The translations under genes and the position numbers were made by a program. Below, one piece after another: positions 1-12,400 of a stretch of 64,000 nt of DNA. Every line of letters starts with the position of its first letter. Position 1 is the first letter of the stretch. The DNA is from Congeria kusceri. Taxonomy: Eukaryota > Mollusca > Bivalvia > Myida > Dreissenidae. The notes beneath the pieces are model-generated. The model saw nothing but the letters and a program-made list of their open reading frames with translations. It did not search any database and was not told the DNA's origin. The DNA is taken from assembly GCA_027627225.1 (NCBI GenBank), contig CM051029.1, positions 23,331,851 through 23,395,850 on the forward strand, read 5' to 3'.

Positions 1-230
1 CGATCACGCCGAACATGTCCCGATAATTCCCATATCTCAGGACAGCGTACCGACACATCCAGACAGCGTTCCGACAACGTCCCGACATTCCCGACTGTTT
101 TATTATTTGTATCGTAGCGCTGTCGGAAGGCTGTCGGGAACCATAATCGGGAATGTGTGACTGAGGCTTAATACTGTTGAACAGCTTTGAACACTGTCGT
201 TGCATTCATAATAATGTTAAATATTTTTTA

Positions 231-1095
231 TAGCTCGACTATTCGAAGAATAGGTGAGCTTTCCAACTCGCCCCGGCGTCGGGGTCAGCATCCGCGTCTG
301 ATCTTGGTTAAAGTTAATATTTAAAAGTATTGCAACTTCAATATTTCATAACTCTATTTTGTATTTTGACAGAGTTATGCCCCTTTTTTCACATAGATTT
401 TCTGGCTAAAGGTATATTCTTATGACTTGAAAACTACAGAAGTTATTCACTTGAAACTTGGAATGTATCTTTGTTATCAACCGCAACATCAAGCGCAACA
501 TTCCCCGTAACTCGGTTTGGTATTTTGCAAGTGTTATGCCCCTTTTTCACATATATTGTAGATTTTCTGGTGGAAATGTATATTCAAAAGTCACGTATAA
601 CTTCAAAACTACACAAGTTATTCACTTGAAACTTGGAATGTACCTTTGTAATCAACAATATTACCCAATAATTCTGTTTTGTATTTTGACAGAGTTATGC
701 CCCTTTTTCACATAGATTTTCAGTGTAAAGTTGTTATTCAGAAGTCTTATAATTTCAAAACTGCATTAAGTATTCACTTGAAACTTGGATTACATCTTTG
801 TAATCAACTCCAGCATCCGATGCAACATTCCCCACAACTCTGTAATGTATTGTGACTGAGGTATGCCCAATTTTCACATAGATTTTAGGGTTTAAAATTA
901 ATTTTTGTTCCAAAGTCTTAATAATTTTTTAACTTCTTAAAATTTCACTTAAAACTTGGAATAAATTGATGAAATAATTGCCATAACTCAGGTTTGTATT
1001 TCACCCGATGTATATGTCCCTTCCACTTTCCAAAATATGTACCAACTGAAATACTTCGAATAGTCGAGTGCGCTGTCCTCTGACAGCTCTTGTTT
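231..1095. mobile_element. TIR-ended element with internal ~105-bp tandem repeats
   Basis: The left end AGCTCGACTATTCGAAG (from 232) is matched in inverted orientation by CTTCGAATAGTCGAG near 1054-1068, followed by GACAGCTCTTGTT, which also ends other copies here. Inside are several ~105-130-bp repeats with GTTATGCCCC, TTTTTCACATAGATTTT and TTCACTTGAAACTTGGAAT. No transposase is seen, so it is non-autonomous. A related element is at 51246. Confidence 0.6.
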
Positions 1096-3153
1096 ACAAT
1101 ATACCCTGAAGTTACATTCGGAGAACGTGTTGGTTATGACAATTTACTGACAGAATGTCGGAATGTCATTAAAATAAAATAATTATGTTCGTAGACCTAA
1201 GAATGACCACGATATTGTACACCGGACAAAGAATTTGGCTCATCAGGTTTCTGCTCTGTTTAATTTAGGCTTGTGTTGCTATTAACATTTGAATAGAGTG
1301 ATTTGTGCCCAATGTGACGCAGTAGAGAACAACTGCAGTGCATTCAGCTCTTTGATTTATGTGCCGATTTTGAACCTCTTGGGCCGAAATATTTAACCAT
1401 TAATGCAAACTGCCAACCTCCGCGCAGAGATTTAACTGTGTCCAAGCAAATCTTAAAACCCTGTCGGCACGATGTTCCACGTGCATTGTTTTTGCGCAAA
1501 GTGATGATACTTTCTTCTCTTAAGATTACAAAAATATATATTACATGAATTTATCCTACCAAACGTTATTATAATAAAAAATATAAATGTCAGAGCTATG
1601 TTTACACAGGCAGTTACGTCACATGAAAACAACACGCATGTCGCGTCTTGTGCAACACTATGTTAACAGACAATTTAAGAGAAAATAACAAGTGCACAGT
1701 TTACACTCAGAGGCAATACAAATAATTAAGTGAAATGTGTTCAAACAACTTAGCGTTATGCAAATTACATAAATATTAAGGGCTCTCGTACTATTTTACA
1801 AGTTAAGATAAGCGTTTAGAATTGAAATCATATTTGACAAACACATAAAATCACCAACATATACAATATACTTCTCCTTTTTCTTTCTTTTATTGTCGAT
1901 TCTCGCTCTGTAATCAATGATCTGATAAATGTATGTTTGATCTGAGGATGAACTTCTAAATAGTAAACTTCGCCAGCTTTTGTAATTACCTTGCACCTTT
2001 AAAATATAATTCCCTATATTAAATGCGTATTTGATTTAACCTTTAAACCATATTATTTATGTTTAATGTTGTTATATTGTAGCCAAATTTTATACAAGAA
2101 ATACACGTTTATTCCTATTTATACGAATGAAATTTTGATTTGGAGTGTTTCTTTGCTGATGGTTTTAAAGTCCCAATTAATGTCCGCCGACCGTTCAAAC
2201 GTCGTTTGGGAACACACATGCGCTTTTTAAGGCGATTTTTTTATTTTTAAGCGTATTTTTTTTAACAATTATATATCTTTTTTTCTAATTACATACTATT
2301 AAAATTTCACGCCGATCCGACGCTGCATTTCGCTATAAACACAAAATTACTTAGTCCCAATAAAATGTCCCCTACGTTTTCTAAAGGTCAATCCCGACGT
2401 CAAATTCATGAATATAATTTACGTGTATTTATTCTTTCAGATGTTCAAAATGATTAGTTCTGCGAAAAACAACAACATCTAGTCGCACTTAAAGGGAACG
2501 CGGGATCAAAGACAACGTATAAAAAGACAGTCCTATTTAAATGCAGAAATAACAACACTCTGTTAGGACGTATGAAGAAAATGGTAAAGCAGTCAAAAAT
2601 ACCACATATCGTGAGAAAAAAGGAAATTAATGAATATGTCGCACAAGAAAACAAATTTATAGGCAACTCAAAGGCAAGTAAAAAGAAATCAAAGACAGCA
2701 CTAAATGTATAAAATCATTTTCAAACCGGGCGGCAAAACACTGCGCTGTAAACAAACTGAAAACATCACTTCCAAAAACAACAGAAACAAGGAAAGTCCG
2801 CCACGTGTTGTTCAAGCGGCTTCATTTGTATGTATATATGGAGAAATAAAAGCCGATAGTAGATCCAAGTATTTGTTGTTTTAACGTCAAGTTTTTGTAA
2901 CGTTAAGTATCACCAGTATTTGACGTTACGTTTAAACATTACTATAATCAATAAAAAAAAAAATCGAGTGTTTGTATTGGTATTTTGTCCGCGGCGCAGC
3001 GGACAGTTATAATGTTTGGTGCTGATCTCGGAATGACACCCGCCCAAACTATTTAACACATGCGCTGTACAGAACAGTTTAAAAAGGTATTGCGAGCACT
3101 GGTATACAACTGGCACGGCAGAAAAAAAAACGAATCAAGAAGTATAAACACGA
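1096..3153. other. AT-rich intergenic sequence, no gene recognised
   Basis: Only short unconvincing reading frames on both strands. No splice-consistent conserved peptide, no RNA gene and no clear tandem repeat apart from A/T runs. Confidence 0.5.
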
Positions 3154-3420
3154 ATGGGAAGACCGCTTTCTATCAATGAAGAATTGTGTGATTTGGTGAG
3201 AGAATGCGTTGACGCAGATCAGAGACTAACAGTTAGAGAGATTTCATCGTTTCAAAGTCTTATTTACACATAATTATTACAGAGCAACTAAATATGTCAT
3301 GTCGTGGATGAAAAGACATCGTAAGTGCGTTGAATTTCGCGGAGAACGCTTTTGGAAAAGGCGCGTAAACGTAACTGTGACGTCGTTATTGACACTTTAC
3401 GTGCGCCGCATTGTAGGTGG
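3154..3420 (+). pseudogene. Internally deleted mariner-type transposase remnant
   Basis: From 3154 the frame MGRPLSINEELCDLVRECV, then DQRLTVREIS, matches the second N-terminal helix-turn-helix of mariner transposases (GRP then DxRLTVRE). It stops at 3271-3273. Directly after it, in another frame, WMKRHRKCVEFRGERFWK resembles the mariner C-terminus. The catalytic middle with the D,D(34)D residues is missing, so the remnant cannot act by itself. A different mariner copy with the same C-terminal style lies at 55146-57140. Confidence 0.6.
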
Positions 3421-3734
3421 TTGTTGTGGTATTTTTGATATATATATATATATATTGGGTTAATTAATTATTTGACCATTGGAATATTAAAAAAAACAAA
3501 TGCGTACACGTGTGCGGGTTGATAAAACAAAACACACTCTACGGTGACTCTTAAAAATTGGGGCATAATTATGAGCCTGTAGCAATTAACAATACACGGG
3601 ACACGTTAATTTCAAAAACAAACAATATAATGATATACGAGCAATATTAAAAGTTATTTAAGCAAAGTGTTTATTCAAAATTTCAGTTCAAATTACGAAA
3701 TGTTTATTTGTTGGATTTTTCGCCGGTTTTAACA

Positions 3735-3992
3735 GTATTTTACGGCGGTCAGTTAACCTACTCACACTTTTCCTGGCAGGCTTAGCCGATCAAAGCGGTT
3801 TACCAGTACCAAGTGCAACGATGTCAGTAACTGACAACTGCCCTTCTTGAATCAGAGGTGGTCGTAGAAATGGTCGTAGAAATAATTTCATGACCGATCC
3901 CCACACAAGTTATGTGGCCGGGCTGGGGTTTGAACTCACTATCCCTGGAGTGACAGTCCAGCGCTCTACCAACTGAGGTAGCCGGGTCCGGC
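3735..3992 (-). mobile_element. tRNA-derived SINE
   Basis: Read on the minus strand, 3985 to 3918 carries a pol III A box (CTCAGTTGGTAGAGC) and B box (GTTCAAACC). The anticodon arm is plausible (CTGGA/TCCAG stem, loop with GTC, so Asp-like). A tRNA-unrelated body follows toward 3735. The acceptor stem is not properly paired and there is a long non-tRNA tail, which is why this is called a SINE and not a tRNA gene. Confidence 0.65.
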
Positions 3993-5222
3993 AATTGTAC
4001 GAAATGAATGTAATACTTTATATTATTACATAAATACTGTATAGTAAAATTTATTATGATGATGATATATTAACTGTATGTTAATTACGACATGACTGTA
4101 ATACTTTACATGATTTCTATTTCGCAATTTGGTTAGAAATCTAAATGCTAATTTTCCTATCTAGTGAAAAAACAACAACAACAGGTTATAGACCATGCTT
4201 TTCGTATATGTCTCCCCTGTTTTCCAATATTGGCAGGGATGCGTTTTATACCCCTAAAACGCAGCCTGCATAATGCAGGCTGCGCTAAAGCTGCCTTTTA
4301 TACCGACCCTAAAGTATAATGAAAAAAGGCCGTAAAAGTTCTTGCAATTTAAACAACATCTCAAACCTCTAATATATTACTAACAAGAAATGTCTTTAAA
4401 AAAGACAATCGGCGTTGAAATTAATATTGAGATGTCATATTTCGCCCTTAATCTAATACAAGAGGACCAATATGATCGGTTACGTGACTTCTCGGACCCC
4501 ATATTTTCGGTTCCTACTAAGGAGACCTCTCGGACCCCAGATTTTTCGGTCCCTACTAAGGAGACTTCTCGGACACTAGATTGTTCTGACAACATAAGAA
4601 AACTTATCGGCCCCAAAATTAATTTGAGATAAACTCAATCATTGTTAATATCTGTACCGTGTGTAAACCGATAAGATACCGCCCCATGTTTCCACCAGTG
4701 ATACATGAATAAACTATAAATACTAGTAATTTACGTAAACATAATAGATACATGAACTTGTAAGGCAAATTTAAGAAATTAACATTGTCAGAAAATAATA
4801 GCGGGAATGAATGAAAATTAGTATATATATCAGACAAGCGTACATAGTTATGTTAAATAATATACTATATGTATCATTAGTATTGAACATATTGGATTCA
4901 TGCTACGCAAATGAGGTTAAAGTAACATGAATAACGTTTCGGCGTATTACGAGACTTCTTTCACCACACTTTACTGATAGAAAGATGTTTAACATTGTTA
5001 TAGATAGAATAAGAAGCTGATAGAAAGGTGCAATTATAAATAATTCTTAATTAAACACAACCACAATTCAAATATAAATTAACATGCGCAGTAAGTTTAT
5101 AAATTCTCCATTTATTGAAATTCCCGGGTCTAGGATTCTCCGGACGCTAATTGATGCGTGTCTATTAACACATCTTTACCGCACGCTATTTTTAGAAAGA
5201 TTCTACTGCTGGAGTTGAACTT
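3993..5222. other. AT-rich intergenic sequence with one short tandem repeat
   Basis: At about 4487-4577 a 44-bp unit (ACTTCTCGGACCCCATATTT start) is repeated two and a half times and makes short open frames on both strands; these look like repeat translations. Nothing else is recognised. Confidence 0.45.
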
Positions 5223-5428
5223 ATTCACGGGGACGACAGTCGGTTACAGCGTATAATGATATTTATACACAATGATAAAATAATAGGAACGATAAGCTCA
5301 ATCAAATTTGCTAATAATGTTTTTGCTTATTTATCAGAAAAATACCAAAAATGTACCACTTTATATTTTGTGCTTGCGAGCTCAACAGGCAACATTGTAC
5401 GTTGTGATCTACTGTCGTCCCCGTGAAT
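5223..5428. mobile_element. Small TIR element (MITE-like, ~206 bp)
   Basis: ATTCACGGGGACGACAGT at the left end is inverted as ACTGTCGTCCCCGTGAAT at the right end. The AT-rich interior has no coding potential. Terminal inverted repeats plus small size suggest a MITE. Confidence 0.6.
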
Positions 5429-5876
5429 TGTATCTTTGTAATTGCTATTTATAGAGCGCGCCGATTATGTAGGCTAAGCAAATTTGTTATTTCATTATGT
5501 GAATGAATATAACATTCTGATCATGACATACAGTTAGCAAAATTGTTCATAATTATGTTCATTTCTAGAGTGTATGTCGAAGATATGTTTATAACTTTAA
5601 TTTAACCGCTTATGTAAACAATTATGTAAATTTTAATCCCGAAAGCTCTACGTTAAACGATTGTTTTAAGTTTGCATTCCCTAAAATTAGAACATTTGCC
5701 CTATTCTATTGGCATTTAATTTTCTCGCTGCATAATTATCACAAGAAATCAAGGTCAAACGTGATCTTAGACAGCTACGCCGAAAAAGAACAAAAATGTT
5801 CCGAAGTCTGAATGCAGGTGTACCGGGTATTTCTAAAGTAACAGCCCTTATTGTCCCGACTTATGGACCGTAACAC

Positions 5877-6255
5877 CTGGCCCAGTGTTCACAAAACAAG
5901 TTGAGCCTGATTTTGAGGTTCAAGATTAACTTGAGCCAGATATTTCAGGATCAGGCTCAAAACTGATGTTCACTAAAATCAGGATCATTTTAATTGTTGG
6001 TATAATTCAAATATATACTGTATTATTAAAACGATTTTATACTCTTTGCAACATACATTTGCTATCTCATATGAAAAATTTATCATAATAATACCCAGTA
6101 ATAAAATAAATAAAAATAAATATGTGATTTTATCAAAAAGAAAAGTTATTCCAAAAATAAAGTATGTTTGATATTCCGCTAAGTTGAGCCAAAATCAAGA
6201 TCAGCTAAGACTGATCCTTATCCTGTAATTGATCGTTTGTGAACACGGGGCCAGG
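5877..6255 (+). mobile_element. MITE family A, copy 1, immediately upstream of WDR44
   Basis: The left end CTGGCCCAGTGTTCACAAA and right end TTTGTGAACACGGGGCCAG form near-perfect terminal inverted repeats. Nested inside are further inverted pieces (TTGAGCC, GATCAGGCTC). It ends about 170 bp before the WDR44 start codon, so it occupies the proximal promoter region. Copy 2 is at 47080-47422 in the opposite orientation. Confidence 0.7.
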
Positions 6256-6295
6256 TCCGTATTGACCGGACACTTGCAAAACCAGTCTCATCAAA

Positions 6296-6312
6296 ACAAA
6301 TATGGCTGCCTT
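6296..6312 (+). promoter_or_regulatory. YY1-like ATGGCTGCC element upstream of WDR44
   Basis: ACAAATATGGCTGCC lies about 115 bp upstream of the start codon, between an inverted-repeat element (ends 6255) and exon 1. It resembles the YY1/TISU core AAnATGGCGGC that is common at TATA-less housekeeping promoters, with one mismatch (T for G). No TATA box is evident nearby. Assignment is by resemblance and position only. Confidence 0.3.
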
Positions 6313-6424
6313 TTTATCTGTGGAAATAATTCAGTCATAATGATTTGTGATGTATTCTGAATCACAGAAGATTGGTTTCATTAACAGTACATTTTCTTAT
6401 TATAAAACTTACTGAGCTGCCACC

Positions 6425-6483
6425 ATGTCTTCTGACAGCGAGCTGGAGGAGTTTTTCGATGCGGAAGACGTCACACCTAAGAG
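6425..6483 (+). CDS. WDR44: WDR44 exon 1: start codon and FFAT motif
   Basis: Encodes residues 1-19 plus two bases of codon 20. The start codon follows GCCACC. Residues 9-15 read E-F-F-D-A-E-D, one conservative change (D for E at position 7) from the FFAT consensus EFFDAxE, with acidic residues D4, E6 and E8 just before it. Human WDR44 has the same motif at the same place and binds VAPA/VAPB through it. The donor is AG|GTGGTG (phase 2). Codons simply run on into the intron for about 40 residues, which is read-through and not product. Confidence 0.88.
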
Positions 6484-9400
6484 GTGGTGTCTCATTTTTT
6501 ACGACAAAAATAAAACAAAATTTTCCGTTTTTAGAAAATTACTTTTTTGCAATATTGAAGACATGTATAAATTTTCTATTATTGACTGTAAACTGTTATG
6601 GATACCTTAATTGTACTGCATATATAGTGTAGGGAAAGATCTAAGATCACAAAAGGTACAGGGTGCTGCTAAAAAGAAGCAGGGTGAAAATCTGGACCAG
6701 TCTGTTGACATTTTCTAATAATTTGCTTAGTACAGGATATTGATTAGTCTAATACTCGTAATTAAGGGTTTTAGGCATAGTCTATTCATTTGCCATTGAA
6801 TATTTGCAAAAGTATAATACATTTCTAAAGATATTCAACATTTTTGTGTTGATCAGCCCAAAGGGGAAGCAGGGGGGAACCAAAAACGAGCAGGGTGCAG
6901 CACCCTGCTACTTTGCTCTAGATCTTTCCCTAATAGTATAATATAAACGAGTATAGCTGGGAGTTGTAATGTTGCAACTGAAATATATATACTCAGGTTA
7001 CCGTCAACCGGTGTATACTGTCTATCGGTGTATGCCGAGTATGGTCGAGGAGGGGCAGTCATTTATAATATTCCCATTGCTCTGAATAGGCTGTTATTAT
7101 TTGGCAAGATTACCATAGACTGTGATAGTTTCAGTATGTGATAGAAATACATTAGATTTGTGAATTGATAACATGAGATATTGTCATATTGTTCATAACT
7201 ATAATTATGTGTATCTGATTTTGATGTGCGGGTATATTTATATATATATCATCATGATTATACCTTGAGAAAATTGAGAAAGCAAAGTCAAATATTTTCA
7301 AAAACAATGTTTTGTGTTTGTCAATAATAACTTTCAGGCAAGTCATATAAACAAAAGGTTAAGTACAGCAGATGATCATGAAACAAGGTAGATAATTACA
7401 GTTGCACGGGTAATTGGTACATTCGTCGTAAAACAAAAAAAACGACCCTAGGTTCAACAAAGAGGTCACAGTCGCACTTATGAAAATCGTACGAAAGTTC
7501 CAAATTATTGTAAATATCATTAACTATTGTACAATATTTAATCGTGTTTAAAGCTTAATACACGGGTAGACGGTACACCCAGTATACTGGTGCAGTGCCT
7601 AAATCCGCCACTTCCCTATATCTGCCACCCCATCCGAATAAGCGTTTTTTTACCGGCGATTTCTATTTTGTTGATCTCGATAAATCAGATACTTTCCCCA
7701 GACAACGCTGACGAGTTTTCATCTTGATTTGTGCATAAATTAATATTTAATCCAAATATTTTGTACATAACCCCTAAATGCAAACAAACTGCATGCGGGG
7801 AATCTATTTCATACTGCGCATGCACAGTTTTGAGGCCCCGTATAGTGTCCATGATAAAATTAAATTATCGTGTTTTAATATTTTGTCCATGTGAGCATGT
7901 GCAGCATAACAATAACCATTATTCATTTGCATTACATACAATTAAATGCAGAAAAAATGCATATCAAGAGCGCAAAATTAATGTCGCGCTACTCAACACC
8001 CTCGTTACATGATTTATCCCACATGCACGCAGGGCCTCAATTTTAAAGCTATTTGAAGAAAAAACAAATAAGTATTTGAAGAAATTGAAACATTGTATTA
8101 ACAACAGACACCGAGGTGCTTAATGTAGAAAATTAAATAAGAACAATAGTCCAATATGGAATAAGAATGTCACGGTCCCTGATCTATGATTTTCACAAGC
8201 AACTTCGGACGCGGTGTTTTTTTTTAAACACTAGAAAATGAACCTTAAACAAACAAAAGTGGGAGTTTTGTCAATAGAAGTTGTTTTGAAAACAGAATTC
8301 ATCAAAAAATATTGTTTTCGAGCAATTTGAACATTTTAAAGAGGGGTGGCGGATTTAGGCACTCCCACGCTCATTTTTTACACTGTTTAGGCCTTCAATC
8401 TCAATAAATATTTTTCATTTGCCAAATATTTGAAATGTTACCAAAACACGCCAGCAAATGCACATTAAAAATATCCCCCAAATGTGGCGGATTTAGGCAC
8501 TGCGCCAGTACATGTACATTAAAATTACTGTTCGAGGCAATCCTTAAAAATTGTTTGCGGTAACGCGACCGAGATATTTCGAGGTTGGTAGTTAGGTCGA
8601 TTTTTTTGGGGGGGCGGAACAAATTTAGACGACTCTGAGACATGGACCTAATTACCTTAACACAAAATACAAGAGCAAATCACATTGCTTAGTGTATGCC
8701 AGTGGCATCAGGGCATCAGGTTACTAACACTGTTCAAAATTTAGCTTTATTTCTTGAAAGAGCAGTGATTATTCTAGATGTGCGCCCTGCATCTGGGACT
8801 CATAGATTTCCGATGAGACACATACTGAGACATAGTTTCGTTACGTCTGTGTCCAGTGGATGCAATAGAATTTGGGGCGCAAAATTGAAGTGATGCCTCG
8901 TGGCTGTCAGTTATATTCCAATATAAAGAAAAATAAATTATAGTGTAGTTGATAAACGTCATGAATTTGAATTACGAACAAAATATGATGAATATATACC
9001 TAATATTTTTGAATAGGCGAAAAATTTGCTTCACAGAAGCCGATAAAAACTTTTGAGTCGTACCCAATTTTGTGAGTCAATCACGTTACCGCAAACAATT
9101 TTTGAACGATGGCCTGGAGTAAATATTTAGATCAAAGGCTTGCTTTTTGATATTATAATTCAGCCTAGAATAATTTTGACAGGTAGCAATTATTGTCATT
9201 TGTAATATGTAACAACATAAACTAAAAATATTTGGGTGATAATATTTACAGACCTCCAAAATCCTCTTTTATTCAAGCTTTCAATACACATTCTTTGATA
9301 CACACTTCATAACCAACATTCAATACATGTATCTCTAACTAGAAAACATGCTTCATAACCAACATTCAATACCTGTATCTCTAACTAGAAAACATGCTTC

Positions 9401-12400
9401 ATCACCAACATTCAATACATGTATCTCTAAATAGAAAACATGCTTCATAACCAACATTCAATACATGTATCTCTAACTAGAAAACATGTTTTATAACCAA
9501 CATTCAATACATGTATATCTAACTAGAAAACATGCTTTTACTAATTTTACAAGTAGAAATGATGCAACAGTTAAGTCTTTTTAAACAAAATCATGGTAAA
9601 AGTATGTGTATGAAAGGCTAACACGTTTGATTTTTTGTAAACGTTAAAACAAAATAAATAATTATTAAAACGGTATTCCTCTAGCCCTTTATAAGTAATA
9701 GTGGCATCGTTGTGAAACTGAAAGTCATTATTCTTTCTGGATGTTTGTGTCCAGTGCGCATCAAATTCGGGGCATGACGTCACCTTCAAAACTACTATTC
9801 TCGTAGTTCTGGAATCATTAGGTTACACTTGATCTACTTATGGGCCTATTTTTAGCTTGACTTTTCGAAGAAAAAAGTCAAGTTATTGTCACTGCTCTGG
9901 TGTCTGCCTCTGCATCAGCGTCTGCATTAGTTAAGTTTTGGTTGAGGTTTTAGCTCATCTGAGCACAACCTGCTCAATGTGAGCTTTTGTGATCGCCTTT
10001 TGTCCGTCGTACGTCGTTAACATTTACCGCGTTAACACTCTAGAGGCCACATTTATAGGCCAATCTTCATGAAACTTGGTCAGAACATTTGACCCAATGA
10101 TATCTCGGTTGAGTTCGAATCTGGGTCATGTGGGGTCAAAAACTAGGTCACTAGGTCAAATTGAAGAAAAAGCTTGTTAACAGTCTCGAAGTCACATTTT
10201 TTGCCCAATATTCATAAAACTTGGTCAGAACATTTGTCCATTTATATCTCAGCCGAGTTCGAATCTGGGTAATGTGGGGTCAAAAACTAGGTCATTATAT
10301 ATGTCAAATTGTTTACACTCAAAGTCACATTTTTTTCCCAATCTTCATGAAACTTGGTCAGAACATTTGTCCCAATGATTTCTCGGCCGAGTTCAGATCT
10401 GGGTAAATGTGGGGTCAAAAACTAGGTCACTCTATGTCAAATTGTTAACACTCGAAGTCACATTTTTTGCCCAATCTTGATGAAACTTGGTCAGAACATT
10501 TGTCCCAATGATATCTTGGCCGAGTTCAGATCTGGGTCATGCGGGGTCGAAAACTAGGTCAAATTGAAGTAAAAGCTTGTTAACACTCTAGAAGTCACAT
10601 TTTTTGCCCAATCTTCATGAAACTTGGTCAGAACGTTTGTCCCAATGGTATCTCGGCCGAGTTGGAATCTGGGTCATGTGGGAACAAAAACTAGGTCACT
10701 AGGTCAAATTGAAAAAAGCTTGTTAACACTCTAGAAGTCACATTTTTTGCTTAATCTTCATGAAACTTGGTCAGAACGTTTTTCCCAATGGTATCTCGGC
10801 CAAGTTGGACTCTGGGTCATGTGGGGTCAAAAACTAGATCACTAGGTCAAATTGAAGAAAAAACTTGTGAACACTCTAGAAGTCACATTTTTTGCCCAAT
10901 CTTCATGAAACTTAGTCAGACAATTTGTCCCAATGATATCTTGGCCAAGTTCGAATCTGGGTCATGTTGGGTTAAAAACTAGGGCACTATGTCAAATTGA
11001 AGAAAAAGTCACAATTTCAATATGTACTTCAAAATTTGGAATGTCTGTTGTCACTTAAGTTTTTCAAACCATGATGATTAAGGCCGCATTTTCATCAGTC
11101 CGTATCAGTATATCCATATCCGTATAAAAATGTAACACATGGAAAATTGTTCGACTAATGAAACTCAGGTGAGCGACCCAGGGCCATTTGGCCCGCGTGT
11201 TTGGTTAAGTTTTTAGCTCACCTGAGCACAACGTCCATTTTGTCCGTCGTCAGTCGTCTGTCGTCAACATTTACCTTGTGAACACTCTAGAGGCCACATT
11301 TATTGCTTAATCTTCATGAAACGTGCCCAGAACATTTGTCCCAATGATATCTTAAACAAATTTGAAACTGGGTCATGTGGGGTCAAATTGAAGAAAAAGT
11401 CACTAAGTCAAATTGAAGAAAAAGCTTGTGAACACGCTAGAAGTCACAATTTTTGCCCAATCAATGCGAAATTTGCTCAGAATGTTTGTTCTTATGATAT
11501 CTTGGTCGAGTTTGAAGATAGTTCTGCTCTGTTAAAAAACAGGCCGCCAGGGGATGGGGCAGTTTTCCTAATATGGCTATAGAAAAAGCTTGTGAAAACT
11601 CTAGAAGTCACATTTTTTGCCCAATCAACATACAACTTGCTCAGAACATTTGTTCTTATAATATCTCGGCTGAGTTCGAAAATGGTTCCACTCTGTTGAA
11701 AAACATGGCCGCCTTGGGGCAGGGCAGTTTTCCTTATATGGCTACATTGAAAACTTTAAAAAGCTTGTGAACACTCTAGAGGCCACATTGATTGCCTAAT
11801 CTTCATGAAACTTGCCCAGGACATTATTAATGATATCTCGGACGAGTTCAAAACTGGTCATGTGGGGTCAAAACAAGGTACCTTGCACAAATTGAAGAAA
11901 ATCTTGTGAACACTCTTGAAGTCACATTTTTAGCCGAATGAACATGAAACATGTGTTCTTATGATATCTAGGCCGAATTCGAAAAGGGTTCTGCTGCGTT
12001 GAAAAACATGGCCGCCAGGGGGCGGGGCAGTTTTCCTTATATGGCTATATTGAAAACTTTAATGCCCAATCTTCATGAAACATTTTTTTAATCATGTCTA
12101 ATGATGTGTTTTGACAAGTGTGTTCAAAGCCACTTGCTGATGCGATATGCAATTAATATATAAAAGGTGTTTGAGCTTAACATCAATAATTATGGAAACT
12201 ACCTTTTCTGTATATTGAGAGTTAAATGGTACTGATATCACGTCTCTTGTATTCCAGGGTGCTGATATCTCCTCTCGTGTTTTCCAGGGTGCTGATATCT
12301 CCTCTTGTGTATTCCAGGGTGCTGATAACTCCTCTTGTGTATTCCACGGTGCTGATATCACCTCTCGTGTATTCCAAGGTGCTGATATCACCTCTCGTGT

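Noticed and set aside
3918..3985. Functional tRNA-Asp gene on the minus strand
   Set aside because: A and B boxes and anticodon arm are present, but the acceptor stem does not pair properly and the sequence continues into a SINE body.
4380..4632. Overlapping frames on both strands with SVREVSLVGTE repeats
   Set aside because: Produced by a 44-bp tandem repeat of 2.5 copies; no homology or splice signal.
6372..6632. 86- and 61-codon frames around exon 1 as independent small genes
   Set aside because: Only the first 19-20 codons of the frame at 6425 are conserved (WDR44 exon 1); the rest is intron read-through.
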